A stretch of DNA of 64,000 nucleotides from Campylobacter upsaliensis (GTDB lineage Bacteria > Campylobacterota > Campylobacteria > Campylobacterales > Campylobacteraceae): assembly GCF_900637395.1 (NCBI RefSeq), contig NZ_LR134372.1:124001-188000 (forward strand), written 5' to 3'. Below, piece after piece: positions 8,327-17,400 of this stretch. Each line of letters opens with the position of its first letter. The first letter of the stretch is position 1. Both the position numbers and the translations under genes were made by a program. Under the pieces are notes generated by a model. The model was not told where the DNA came from. It did not search any database and was given only the letters and a program-made list of their open reading frames with translations.

Positions 8327-9855
8327 TTTTTCTCTCCAAATTTAAGATTTAAAAAGTCAAATTCTTCTTCATAAAAAGGTGTTTTAATCTCAAAATAACC
8401 CAAAATCGTGCTAAAAATACTATCGTGTGAAGTGGCTAAATTTCTATGCTTAAGGGCTATGTTTTGCAAATTTTCATCATTACTCCATAGAATCATAGGA
8501 ATATGCGTTTGCGTTTTGGGTGCTATGGCGTAGGGTAATCCGTGCAAATATATGCCATTTTCTCCCAAACTCTCGCCGTGGTCTGAAATGTAAATGAGAG
8601 TGTTTTGATAATCTTTAATCGTCTTAAGCTCGTCAATCATCTCTTCGACCACCCAATCTGTATAAAGTATAGTATTATCATAAGTATTGGCGATTTGCTC
8701 TGGGGTGCATTTTGAAAGCTCGTTTGTATCACAAGTGGGCGTAAATTTTTCAAATTCTTTAGGATAGCGTTTGTAATAAGCCGGTCCGTGTGATCCTTGC
8801 AAATGCACGATGATAAAATTTGCCGTGTCTAAATTTATTAAAGTTTTTTTAAGCTCTTCGATTAAAAAACCATCATATTCTTCTTTAAAAATATGCGTTT
8901 GTTTAAGCCTTTGGCAAACGCCTTGACAACCACCTGAATTATTATCCAGCCAAGTCGTATTAACGCCCATTTTATCTACAAAATCTAGCAAATTTTCCTC
9001 ATAAGTTTTATTGGAAAAATCATTTTTTTTCGAAGCAGAAAACATACAAGGCAAACTTATAGCCGTAGAAGTGCCGCAGCTTGAAACTTTGTCAAAATAT
9101 ACCACACCTTCGTGAGGGGTTGCCAAATTAGTTTGATTTTTATATCCTCCAAGAGAATAATTTGCCGCCCTTGCCGTTTCTCCTATGACAAGCACTAGGT
9201 TTCTTTTTGTAGTATTATTTTCCCTATAAGCTTCATTACTTAAAATTTTAAGCTCTGCTTTAGGAGCTAGATAAATTTGATAGTAGCGAAATAAGGCGTA
9301 AAATTGATAAAAAGGCACATTATACATTCTCATTTCACTATAAGTTCTAAAAAACGGCACAAAGCTTTTAGTCAGCGGTAAAAAAACAGCACAAAAAATT
9401 CCAAATGCCAAGAAAATATTTAATAATCTAACGCCAAGTTGCTTTTTAAAAGGCGGATAAAAAATTGTAGTTTTTAAAATCAAAAAACTAACAATAATAA
9501 GCCCCAAAACAAGCAAAATTAAAGGTATATTAACCAAATCAAAAGCCTCTTTAGTATCTGTGTTAAAAACATTGCGTAGCATATCGCTATCGATTAAAAC
9601 CCCATAACTTTGCATAAAATAAGCACTCATACCAGCCGTAATCAGCAAAATAATAGAAAAAAATTTGCTCAAAAATCTTACAAAAATCACACAAAGTATC
9701 ATATGCACCAAGCAAGCATAAGCGATGATAAGGGCTAAAGTTAGCCATAATTGATTGGATGATAAATTTTTATAAACAAAAATAAAGCCGTTAAAATTCA
9801 GTAAAACAATTAAAAATGTATTTAAAAATACAAATTGAAACCAAGAAATTTTCAA
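8323..9855 (-). CDS. eptC: Phosphoethanolamine transferase EptC
   Basis: 510 residues: five hydrophobic segments to about residue 165, then a periplasmic sulfatase-fold domain. Visible elements: LVLVIGETARAANYSLGGY (metal-binding Glu), SCGTSTAISLPCMFS (nucleophile Thr and disulfide Cys), SHGPAYYKRYP, and YISDHGESLGENGIYLHG (Asp/His metal ligands). In C. jejuni the orthologue adds phosphoethanolamine to lipid A, lipooligosaccharide core, periplasmic N-glycan and flagellar rod protein FlgG, affecting polymyxin resistance and motility. It is first of the eptC–dgkA–wHTH operon and diverges from xth. Confidence 0.95.
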   Translation of the reverse strand: MKISWFQFVFLNTFLIVLLNFNGFIFVYKNLSSNQLWLTLALIIAYACLVHMILCVIFVRFLSKFFSIILLITAGMSAYFMQSYGVLIDSDMLRNVFNTDTKEAFDLVNIPLILLVLGLIIVSFLILKTTIFYPPFKKQLGVRLLNIFLAFGIFCAVFLPLTKSFVPFFRTYSEMRMYNVPFYQFYALFRYYQIYLAPKAELKILSNEAYRENNTTKRNLVLVIGETARAANYSLGGYKNQTNLATPHEGVVYFDKVSSCGTSTAISLPCMFSASKKNDFSNKTYEENLLDFVDKMGVNTTWLDNNSGGCQGVCQRLKQTHIFKEEYDGFLIEELKKTLINLDTANFIIVHLQGSHGPAYYKRYPKEFEKFTPTCDTNELSKCTPEQIANTYDNTILYTDWVVEEMIDELKTIKDYQNTLIYISDHGESLGENGIYLHGLPYAIAPKTQTHIPMILWSNDENLQNIALKHRNLATSHDSIFSTILGYFEIKTPFYEEEFDFLNLKFGEKK

Positions 9856-9957
9856 ATTTTATCCTTTTTAGTGTCCGCTTAAAGAGCGTGATTATATTTT
9901 TTTATCATTAATATTTAGCAAAATTTGATAGAATTAGCCCTTTTGAAAAGGATAAAA

Positions 9958-10716
9958 ATGAAATTATTATCGTGGAATATTAACGGTTTAAGGGCGATTT
10001 GTGATAAAGGCGGCTTGGAGTGGCTAAGAGAAGAAAAAATTGATTTTATAGGCTTTCAAGAAATTAAGGCGAGTGAGGATAAATTCCCTAAAAAAATTTA
10101 CGAATTTCCTTTTAAGCATATGTATTTTAATTCTGCTAAAAGGGCGGGTTATTCTGGCGTAATGAGCCTTTGTAATTTTGAAAGCGAAACGAAAAAATGC
10201 GAATTTTTTGACGATGATGAGGGGAGGGTTTTAGAACATCGCTTTGAAAATATCGTGCTTTTTAATATTTATTTTCCTAATGGGCAAAAAGACGAAATTC
10301 GTTTAAATCACAAGATGAAATTTTATGCGGATTTTTTAGTCTATTTAGATAAGCTTTTAAAAGAGGGTAAAGAAGTCATCATCTGCGGCGATGTCAATAC
10401 CGCTCATAAAGAAATAGACCTAACTCACCCTAAGGCAAATGCCAATACTTCAGGCTTTTTGCCTATTGAAAGGGCGTGGATTGATGATTTATTAGCACTT
10501 GGTTTCATTGATAGCTTTAGAGAAATTAACGGCGAGATTAAAGAAAAATACTCGTGGTGGTCTTATAGAATGAAGGCTAGAGAAAGAAATGTGGGCTGGA
10601 GGATTGATTATTTCTTCATCTCAAAGGGGCTAAAATCTAAACTTAAAAATGCCTTCATCAAAGATGACATTTTTGGCTCAGACCACGCTCCAGTAGGGAT
10701 AGAGCTGGACATTTAA
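9958..10716 (+). CDS. xth: Exodeoxyribonuclease III / AP endonuclease
   Basis: Base-excision repair enzyme cutting at abasic sites. 252 residues, usual length. Motifs: MKLLSWNINGLRA (Asn), GFQEIKA (metal Glu), RAGYSGVMSL, CGDVNTAHKEIDL, and GSDHAPVGIEL (catalytic Asp-His). I start at 9958 because AAAGGAT lies just upstream and the protein then begins exactly as the family does; an in-frame codon at 9925 is not preferred. Convergent with the mntP remnant, overlapping its 3' end by a few bases. Confidence 0.95.
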   Translation: MKLLSWNINGLRAICDKGGLEWLREEKIDFIGFQEIKASEDKFPKKIYEFPFKHMYFNSAKRAGYSGVMSLCNFESETKKCEFFDDDEGRVLEHRFENIVLFNIYFPNGQKDEIRLNHKMKFYADFLVYLDKLLKEGKEVIICGDVNTAHKEIDLTHPKANANTSGFLPIERAWIDDLLALGFIDSFREINGEIKEKYSWWSYRMKARERNVGWRIDYFFISKGLKSKLKNAFIKDDIFGSDHAPVGIELDI

Positions 10717-11072
10717 TCCCAAAATAAATGCGAAATAAGTATTTTAAAGCCAAGCAAAATTAGCACACTCTAATTCCGCCTTACCTTTAAGATGAGTGCC
10801 AAAGCAATTGCCTATTTTAACGCAATAATACAAAAAATAAAAGTAATGCCACCTATAAGAAAAAGTGCAAGAGTGAGTGAAACCTGTAAAAAAGCGAAGC
10901 TTACACCAACTAAAAAACCAAGTGCGGGCATTAAAGCCACCAAAATAAATCCAACAATAAGATAATGCCTTAGCGTAAGAGTTTTAACGCTAAAGCTCTT
11001 ACATAAAGATACGGCAAAAGCGTCCATTGCCAAGGCACAAGAAAGCAAAACAAGCTCAATAAAACTCGCAAC
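10713..11072 (-). pseudogene. mntP: mntP (manganese efflux pump) remnant
   Basis: MntP is normally about 185 residues with two homologous halves. Here the first part ([19 protein letters not shown] to about residue 80) is intact in frame but has no ATG before LLSC, and it stops at 10812. After a large internal deletion, the C-terminal end can be read at 10713–10800 as GTHLKGKAELE and, one frameshift later, LILLGFKILISHLFWD. N-terminal and C-terminal pieces with the middle lost show a dead gene, so Mn2+ export by this pump is probably absent. Confidence 0.85.
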
Positions 11073-11203
11073 TTAGTCCTCATCCTCTTCATCTTTTATT
11101 TTTCAAAAAGCATTTTGGCAATCTCCGGCTTTGTAAAATACTCATCAAAATGATTATTAAGATTCTTTCTCATCACGCCACCATTAACATATTTTAAAGT
11201 CAT
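11073..11203 (-). pseudogene. Short remnant with ribosome site, 35 residues then acidic tail
   Basis: An ATG at 11203 with AAGGAC upstream opens 35 codons (to 11096) ending HFDEYFTKPEIAKMLFEK. One frame over, the next bases read KIKDEEDED and stop at 11073. A good start, a short head and a plausible acidic tail in another frame suggest a gene that lost its middle, like the neighbouring mntP. The FDEYFTKPEIA stretch vaguely recalls N-termini of DNA methyltransferases; I would not assign a function. Confidence 0.45.
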
Positions 11204-11239
11204 TTTTGTCCTTATATATTTTTCATATTATAGCAAATT

Positions 11240-12091
11240 TCAAATTTTCGCCTTAAAAAATTCACATCTTTGGCATAAATTTTCTAGTCTTTCTCCTCTT
11301 TCAAAGCCCTGTTTTAAGTCTAAAAATTTTTTTGTTTCTAGCAGATTTTGAAAGGAATTTTCAAGCACATTACCCAAATTAATCGCTCCGCCACTATCCA
11401 AACAGCAAGGCACAAGTGTGCCATCGCTTAAAATCCCCACCTGCTCTTTTAAAGCGTAGCAAAAGCCCTTTTTAGAAACAAAAGGAGCGTTTAAACTAGG
11501 CCAAGTAAAACGCCTTGCTTGGTGCAATATGATATGCCTTTGAAGGCGAATTTTTGACATTTGAAAATTAAATTTCCCCTCAAAACTTCGTCTTAAAAGC
11601 TCATAAATCGCTTCATTTTCTTTAGGTGCTTTAAAATCCATATTAAAATTCCATAATCTTAAATTAATAAAACTTGAATTTTTACACTTAAAATGTCTCT
11701 CGCAAAGCTTTAAAATAGGCTTTAAATAGGCGTTTAAATCGAGATTTTTTTGCGAAAAAAAAGCGGCAAGAGAAAAATTTATTTGATGGATATTTTCATA
11801 ATCTAAAAGCAAATTTTGATTTTTCTCACTGAGATAAAATCCGCTTGTTGTGATTTCAAGTCTCATTTTATAAGCCTTAGCTATGCTTAAAAACTGCTCT
11901 AAATTATCTAAAATCAAAGGGTCTCCCAAAAGATGAAAGGTAAAAATTTCAGCCCTTTCACAAATTTGCATAGCAATTTTTTCAAAATCTTGCAAGGATA
12001 AAACGCCTCTTCGTGCTTTTTGAGAAGGGCAAAATTCGCATTTAAGTCCGCAAATATCGCTTAATTCTATGTAAATTTTTTTAAAACGCAT
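11240..12091 (-). CDS. Radical SAM protein, SPASM-like C-terminus
   Basis: 283 residues. The N-terminus IELSDICGLKCEFCPSQKARRG carries the CxxxCxxC cluster motif for the S-adenosylmethionine-binding 4Fe-4S centre. FHLLGDPLILDN is the GGE-like position. The C-terminus has further cysteines (VPCCLDSGGAINLGN, then CQRCEFF) that could bind an auxiliary cluster, as in SPASM/twitch enzymes. Substrate unknown; no peptide precursor is visible next to it. It overlaps mutY by 11 bp, so the two are transcribed together, though a functional link is not implied. Confidence 0.82.
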   Translation of the reverse strand: MRFKKIYIELSDICGLKCEFCPSQKARRGVLSLQDFEKIAMQICERAEIFTFHLLGDPLILDNLEQFLSIAKAYKMRLEITTSGFYLSEKNQNLLLDYENIHQINFSLAAFFSQKNLDLNAYLKPILKLCERHFKCKNSSFINLRLWNFNMDFKAPKENEAIYELLRRSFEGKFNFQMSKIRLQRHIILHQARRFTWPSLNAPFVSKKGFCYALKEQVGILSDGTLVPCCLDSGGAINLGNVLENSFQNLLETKKFLDLKQGFERGERLENLCQRCEFFKAKI

Positions 12092-13079
12092 TTTGAGCCT
12101 TAAAGATTTGTAAAGCCTTTAAAGAAAGGTTTGAAAGGGCTAAATTTTCAAGCTCCTCTAAGCTTTTAAACTCAAATTCCATATTTTCTTTTTGTAAGAT
12201 TTGATGATAAATTTTAATCTTTAATTTATATTTTGTATAAGTATGCTTAAATTCCCCTAAAAACCTTGCTTTATAGGGTTTTAAGTTCTCTTTAAAAGGG
12301 AAATTATAAAGCCCCTTATAAAGCTTTTTTGTGCTTTTTTCAAGGGCAAATTTACCTCCAAATTCTAAAAAAACTAAATCAAGTTCTAAATTTTCGTAGC
12401 GTTTTTTAGGGCTTTTTGTGTAAAGTTCAGGCGTATTTTTACCCTTACAAAAAGCATTTAGTGGACAAAGCTTACATTTTGGATTTTTAGACAGACAAAG
12501 CAAAGCACCCACATCAAGTAAGGCTTGATTATGATTAAAAGGTTCTTTTGCGTTTAAAAGAAGTTTGGCTCTAAATTCAAGCTCTTTTTGCGTAGGATTT
12601 TCTAAGGCAAAAAGGCGTTTTAAAATACGGCTAATATTCGCATCGACAAAGCTCTCACACGCATCATAACCAAAGCAAGCCACCGCCCCAGCAGTGTAAG
12701 CTCCTATTCCGCATAATTTTAGCAAATCGTCTTTTTTACGCGGTAAAAGCCCGCCAAATTCCGCCACACACTGCCTTGCTGCCTTTTTTAAATTTCTAGC
12801 CCTTGAGTAATAACCAAGTCCCTGCCAAGCCTTTAAAAGTTCGTCTTCTTTAGCATTTGCAAGGCTTAAAAGCGTGGGGAATTTTTGTAAAAAAGGGAAA
12901 TAAAATCTTTCTAAAACGACCTTAACTTGCGTTTGTTGAAGCATTATTTCACTAATATAAACGGCGTAAGCTCTATTTACATCATTTTGTAAATTTCTCC
13001 AAGGAAGCGTTTTGCGTCCGTTATTTTCATACCATTTGAGTAAATTTTTTTGTAATTTTTCTATCATCTCTTTTTGCAT
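12081..13079 (-). CDS. mutY: A/G-specific adenine glycosylase
   Basis: Removes adenine mispaired with 8-oxoguanine. 332 residues. Helix-hairpin-helix KLCGIGAYTAGAVACFGYD with the catalytic Asp in FVDANISRIL; EIMLQQTQVK is the minor-groove-reading motif; the 4Fe-4S cluster cysteines are in the stretch CLSKNPKCKLCPLNAFC. A shortened C-terminal NUDIX-like domain follows (ENLELDLVFLEFGGKFALEK). First gene of the mutY–radical SAM pair, divergent from the anchored protein at 13153. In C. jejuni mutY also neighbours that gene. Confidence 0.95.
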   Translation of the reverse strand: MQKEMIEKLQKNLLKWYENNGRKTLPWRNLQNDVNRAYAVYISEIMLQQTQVKVVLERFYFPFLQKFPTLLSLANAKEDELLKAWQGLGYYSRARNLKKAARQCVAEFGGLLPRKKDDLLKLCGIGAYTAGAVACFGYDACESFVDANISRILKRLFALENPTQKELEFRAKLLLNAKEPFNHNQALLDVGALLCLSKNPKCKLCPLNAFCKGKNTPELYTKSPKKRYENLELDLVFLEFGGKFALEKSTKKLYKGLYNFPFKENLKPYKARFLGEFKHTYTKYKLKIKIYHQILQKENMEFEFKSLEELENLALSNLSLKALQIFKAQNAF

Positions 13080-13152
13080 AAGGGCAAAAGTATAGCAAAA
13101 ATTTTCATTTTTTTGTTAAAATTCATCAAAATATAAACATTAAGGAAAGAAA

Positions 13153-13917
13153 ATGCTAACATTTTTTAAGGGTTTAGGCGTAGGATTTTTGTGTCTCTTG
13201 CTTTTTGTGGCGGGAGTTGTTTTTAATGTCGAGTTTTTGGGTAAAGAAGCGAATTCTAATGTAATGCAACTTAGCACACAAATTGAAGCTTATACGAAGT
13301 TAAAGCCCGATACTTACGAAGCTGAAATTAATTTTTGGGCAAATGAAAAATTAAGCACGACACTTAATTTAAGCGAGGCAGAAAAGGAGCAAATTTCACA
13401 AAGTTTTAAAGAAATTCTAGCAAGAAGTGCGAAAGATAATTTTTGCACAGGCGGAGCTTATAGTTTGGAGGAAAATTATTCTTATGAAAATAATTTAAAA
13501 GTTCCTAAAGGACAGAGGCTAAACGCCACTTTACAATGTGAGATAAAGGGCGAAAATTTAAACGCCTTTAATGCTTTTTTAAAGGATCTTAATGACATCG
13601 TTGCAAAAAGCGAATTTATCGGCGTTTCGACACCTGCCTTAGTGGCGGTTTATTCTAAAGAAACGCAAAGAAACGCAACAGAAAAGTTAAACGATGAGCT
13701 TTTAAACAAGGCTTATGAGTATGAAAAGGCTTATTCTACTAAACTTAATAAAAAATGCGTTTTAACGGAATTTAGTTTTAATCAAAATGGTATGGCAAGG
13801 AATTTTCAAGGCGTGATGATGAGTGCGAAAAGCTTGGAAAATGATACTGTGTCATTGCCTTTAACTAAAGAAGAAGAATTAAACGCTAGAGCAAATTTAC
13901 TCTTTACTTGCAAATAA
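13153..13917 (+). CDS. Anchored protein of unknown function
   Basis: 254 residues. One hydrophobic N-terminal segment (FFKGLGVGFLCLLLFVAGVVF) acts as signal anchor; the rest is soluble and probably periplasmic. Four cysteines (NFCTGGAYS, LQCEIKG, KKCVLTEF and CK at the very end) could form two disulfides. AAGGAAAGAAA precedes the ATG. C. jejuni has a similar gene annotated as periplasmic next to mutY. I do not recognise a domain. Confidence 0.8.
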   Translation: MLTFFKGLGVGFLCLLLFVAGVVFNVEFLGKEANSNVMQLSTQIEAYTKLKPDTYEAEINFWANEKLSTTLNLSEAEKEQISQSFKEILARSAKDNFCTGGAYSLEENYSYENNLKVPKGQRLNATLQCEIKGENLNAFNAFLKDLNDIVAKSEFIGVSTPALVAVYSKETQRNATEKLNDELLNKAYEYEKAYSTKLNKKCVLTEFSFNQNGMARNFQGVMMSAKSLENDTVSLPLTKEEELNARANLLFTCK

Positions 13918-13922
13918 CTTAA

Positions 13923-13960
13923 AGCAAAATAAACTCTATTTAAGTTTATTTTGCTACAAT
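13923..13960 (+). terminator. Terminator followed by tRNA-cluster promoter
   Basis: A 12–13 bp stem (GCAAAATAAACT at 13924–13935 with AGTTTATTTTGC at 13943–13954) just after the stop of the upstream gene ends its transcript. It is followed at once by TACAAT (13955–13960), a likely −10 for the four tRNAs starting at 13978. Confidence 0.65.
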
Positions 13961-13977
13961 TTCGCTTTTAACTTTAT

Positions 13978-14052
13978 GCGGGAATAGCTCAGGGGTAGAG
14001 CACAACCTTGCCAAGGTTGGGGTCGCGAGTTCGAATCTCGTTTCCCGCTCCA
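13978..14052 (+). tRNA. tRNA-Gly(GCC)
   Basis: Cloverleaf with acceptor GCGGGAA/TTCCCGC, anticodon loop containing GCC (CCTTGCCAAGG), T-arm GAGTTCGAATCTC and encoded CCA. Confidence 0.96.
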
Positions 14053-14055
14053 CCT

Positions 14056-14144
14056 GCCCGGGTGGTGGAATTGGTAGACACAAGGGACTTAAAATCCCTC
14101 GGAATTTTTCTTCCGTGCCGGTTCAAGTCCGGCCTCGGGCACCA
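14056..14144 (+). tRNA. tRNA-Leu(TAA)
   Basis: Class II tRNA with long variable arm. Acceptor GCCCGGG/CTCGGGC, anticodon stem AGGGA with loop CTTAAAA (anticodon TAA), T-arm CCGGTTCAAGTCCGG, encoded CCA. Confidence 0.96.
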
Positions 14145-14167
14145 CACTTATGAAATTTAGACTTTGA

Positions 14168-14241
14168 GGCGACATAGCCAAGTGGTAAGGCACGAGCCTG
14201 CAAAGCTCTGATCCCCGGTTCGAATCCGGGTGTCGCCTCCA
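14168..14241 (+). tRNA. tRNA-Cys(GCA)
   Basis: Acceptor GGCGACA/TGTCGCC, anticodon GCA in loop CTGCAAA, T-arm CCGGTTCGAATCCGG, encoded CCA. Confidence 0.96.
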
Positions 14242-14244
14242 TAA

Positions 14245-14332
14245 CGGGAGATGGCTGAGTGGTCGAAAGCGGCGGTCTTGAAAACCGTTGAGGGTAACAC
14301 CTCCAGGGGTTCGAATCCCTTTCTCCCGGCCA
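14245..14332 (+). tRNA. tRNA-Ser(TGA)
   Basis: Class II tRNA with long variable arm (GAGGGTAACACCTC). Acceptor CGGGAGA/TCTCCCG, anticodon TGA in loop CTTGAAA, T-arm GGGGTTCGAATCCC, GCCA end encoded. Confidence 0.95.
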
Positions 14333-14401
14333 CGATACCCACTATCTAAATAAAATTAAATGCTAGTCAAATTTAATTATTTCAATGCGAAGAAATGAAG
14401 C

Positions 14402-14420
14402 GTGAGCCTCATAGGCTCAC
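14402..14420 (-). terminator. Tight hairpin after autotransporter 1
   Basis: Perfect 8-bp stem GTGAGCCT/AGGCTCAC with a 3-base loop, 15 bases past the autotransporter stop. On the minus strand it is followed by CTTCATTTCTT, a poor T-run, so termination is likely but not certain. Confidence 0.5.
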
Positions 14421-14435
14421 ATAGTAGTTAAACTC

Positions 14436-17400
14436 TCACCACCACCAAGCATATCTAAACATAAAGGCGTGAGATTTTATGGTATTAGCTGAAGAGAAAA
14501 TTCCACTATATCCTAAAGAAATATCAGAATCCTTAGTCAAGTCATAAGAAATTCCCCCTTGCACTACTCCATAAAGTCTAGCAATGTCAAGTTCAGCATT
14601 TAAGACATTGCTATCAAGATGTAAGGTTCCTTTTGCATCTTTATAGACATTAATAATCGTCCCTAGTGCCACAGCTGTTTTAAAACGATTAATCCAAGGA
14701 GTTTCATATTTTATCGTTGCAACTGCATCGATGAAATTAAAATTTTGTGCTAAATAATGCTCCCTTGTGCCTCCTAAGTGATTAAGAGTAAAAGGCTTAT
14801 TATGCATACCTAGATAATTAAAGCCTATTTGAGGAGAGATTTTTGCATCATTTTTAAGATAATGACTAAATCCTACCCTAGCATTAGCCCCGTATCCAAA
14901 TACCTTTGCCGTAGAACTAGCAGAGCCTATATAACCACGATAAGTCTTAGTTACATCTCTTTCTATATAATCAATCTTAGTAGTAAGATTCATAAAATAA
15001 GTTGTTAAATCATCTTCATAAAAGCTATGATTATAAGTTAAACCTGCATAGTAAGAATTTCCGTCCATTTCTAATCTTTGTGCATTAACCTTTTGGTCAG
15101 CATTTTCAAAGCCTGTATAAATTCCTAAGACTCCATAATCATTTGGAAGTTGTCTTTGTGTAGCGATCAGCATACCTGAGGAATTTGATTTTAATTTTCC
15201 TGTCTCACTTCCTAAGTCTGCGCTAAAGTTTTGATAATAAGGAATCACAAAGGTATGATTTTGAGAGTTTTGATCTCTGTGATTGGTGTGGAGTTGTTCT
15301 AACTGACCTAAGCTTTTTCCATTAGCATTTGTTTCACTTTCTTTACCTGAAACAAAGACTTGAGTGGTTGCTTCTCTTAGTATCCTTGAGAGATTGACAT
15401 TTCTTATTCTTTGAGAATAAATAATAGATTGTGCTAGGGTTCTACCACTTAGCTCGTCTCTATTAATGATAGCTCTATACTCACCCTTTGCCCCGTAATT
15501 TTCAAAGGTATAAATGCCTGAAACAGAATAGAGTTTATTGATATTTATACCTTGACCATTATTGATTTTATCTCCTACAGCATTGCCGTTTTTATCTGCG
15601 ATGAAAGTGTTAGCATTATAGGTTTTATCTACATCTAAATTATGTGTGCTAACAAAAGCATTTTCTAAGGTAATGTTTGCATAATCTCCATCTACAAGTA
15701 AGGCATTGTTTTTTCTTTCTTCTTGTGTGGCATAGTCTTCTTTATTAAAATACCAAATAGGGATATTAAGCTTACCATTATTGTTGTTTTCCATATGGAC
15801 ACCATTTGCTGTTTTACCTATTTGTCCTATGGTTTCAAAATTTTTTGTCCCTTCAATCCTTCTAAAGTCATTAACAACAGTTAAAGTTCCGCCGTCATTG
15901 ATGATACCATTTGTGATTTTGCCTTGATTACGGATTGTGGCGGTGCCTTTATTTTCAATTTTATTGTTAATAGTGCCTGTGTTGTGGATAGTTGCGGTTG
16001 CACCTTGATTATTGGTAATGCCTTGAGCGAGGGTTCCGTCATTAGTAATCTTTGCTACGCCACTATTTGTGAGAGTGTTTGTGATAATGCCATCATTATT
16101 GACATCACCGCCTGTATTAGTTAGAGTTGTGATAGTGCCAGCATTATTGACTATTCCATTAGTATTAGTCAGGGTGGTGATAGTGGCATTTTTCATATTT
16201 GCTACAATTCCATTTGTGTTATCAAAGGTATCAATTTGACCCTCATTGGCTACTAAATCTGTATTTGCCTTTGTTTGAATTGCCTTTGTGGTAGGGGCTG
16301 CTTTGTAGGTAAGAAAAGTTATTGTTCCTTTATTTATAACATTACCGCCTTGATTGCTAGTCAGGGTGGCGATAGTGCCTGATTCATTATTGACATCACC
16401 GCCTGTATTAGTTAGAGTTGTGATAGTTCCACTCATTAAATTCGTGTTGCCGTCATTTTGCGTGAGTTTATCAATGGTGTTTGTATTAGCTATGATGTTT
16501 GCTGTGCCGTTTTCTTTAGTATAGGTATTAGAGAAATTTTTCCTAAGAGTTAGGGTTAGGGTTCCGTCCTCTTGGCTTAGAGCTGTGATGTTACTACCAT
16601 TTTCAAGGGTTAGAGCGTTTGTGCCACCTGTAACTTTTAAAGTGCCTACATTAGCACCATCATTTATTATTGTGTTTCCTCCTGCTTGATTAAAAGTTGT
16701 TACATTTGAGCCTTGAGCAAGACTACTTGTACCTCCGCTTTGATTGAAGTTAATGACATTAGCATTATTATTTAAAGTTACCTTACCATTTTGCTGATTA
16801 AGCGTCGTGATGCTTCCGCCGTTTTGATTAAAGATAGCGTTAGCGTGATTTTGGTCAAAGGTTGTGATAGTACCTCCACTTTGCGTAGTCGTTCCACCTG
16901 TTTGGGTGAAGGTAGTTATCGTCCCATTATTTATCGTGGTTATTCCTCCACTTTGGCGGTAATGATTTGCACTCCCCCCATTATTCATTGTCGTGGTGCC
17001 TTGTCTTTGAGTGTAGTTATTAACTTTACCATTTATAGTGGCTCGACTTTGCTGGTTTTGTTGGGTGAGATTGTTTATTATTCCGCTACCGCTATTGAGT
17101 GTAAAGGCATTAGGTCTTGAGAGTGTGATATTACTAGCATTTCCAGTGAGTGTTAGAGTAACGGGTATGTTTTGGTTGAATCGATTAGCAAAAGTAAGAT
17201 TTGAAAGGTTACCTTTATTTTGCACACTTATATTTACATTTCTTAATTGATTATTATAAGCATTTGATAAACTAATATTTGTCCGATGCTCAACATTTAT
17301 AGTTAGATTAGCACCATTGGGAGCATTTGTATTGGGCCATCTATTTGGTCGATATTGCAGAATCATAGTATTGGGCTGTGATTTACAAGTAAGATTACTT

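Noticed and set aside
14157-14342. Minus-strand ORF of 61 codons
   Set aside because: It lies across tRNA-Cys and tRNA-Ser, read backwards.
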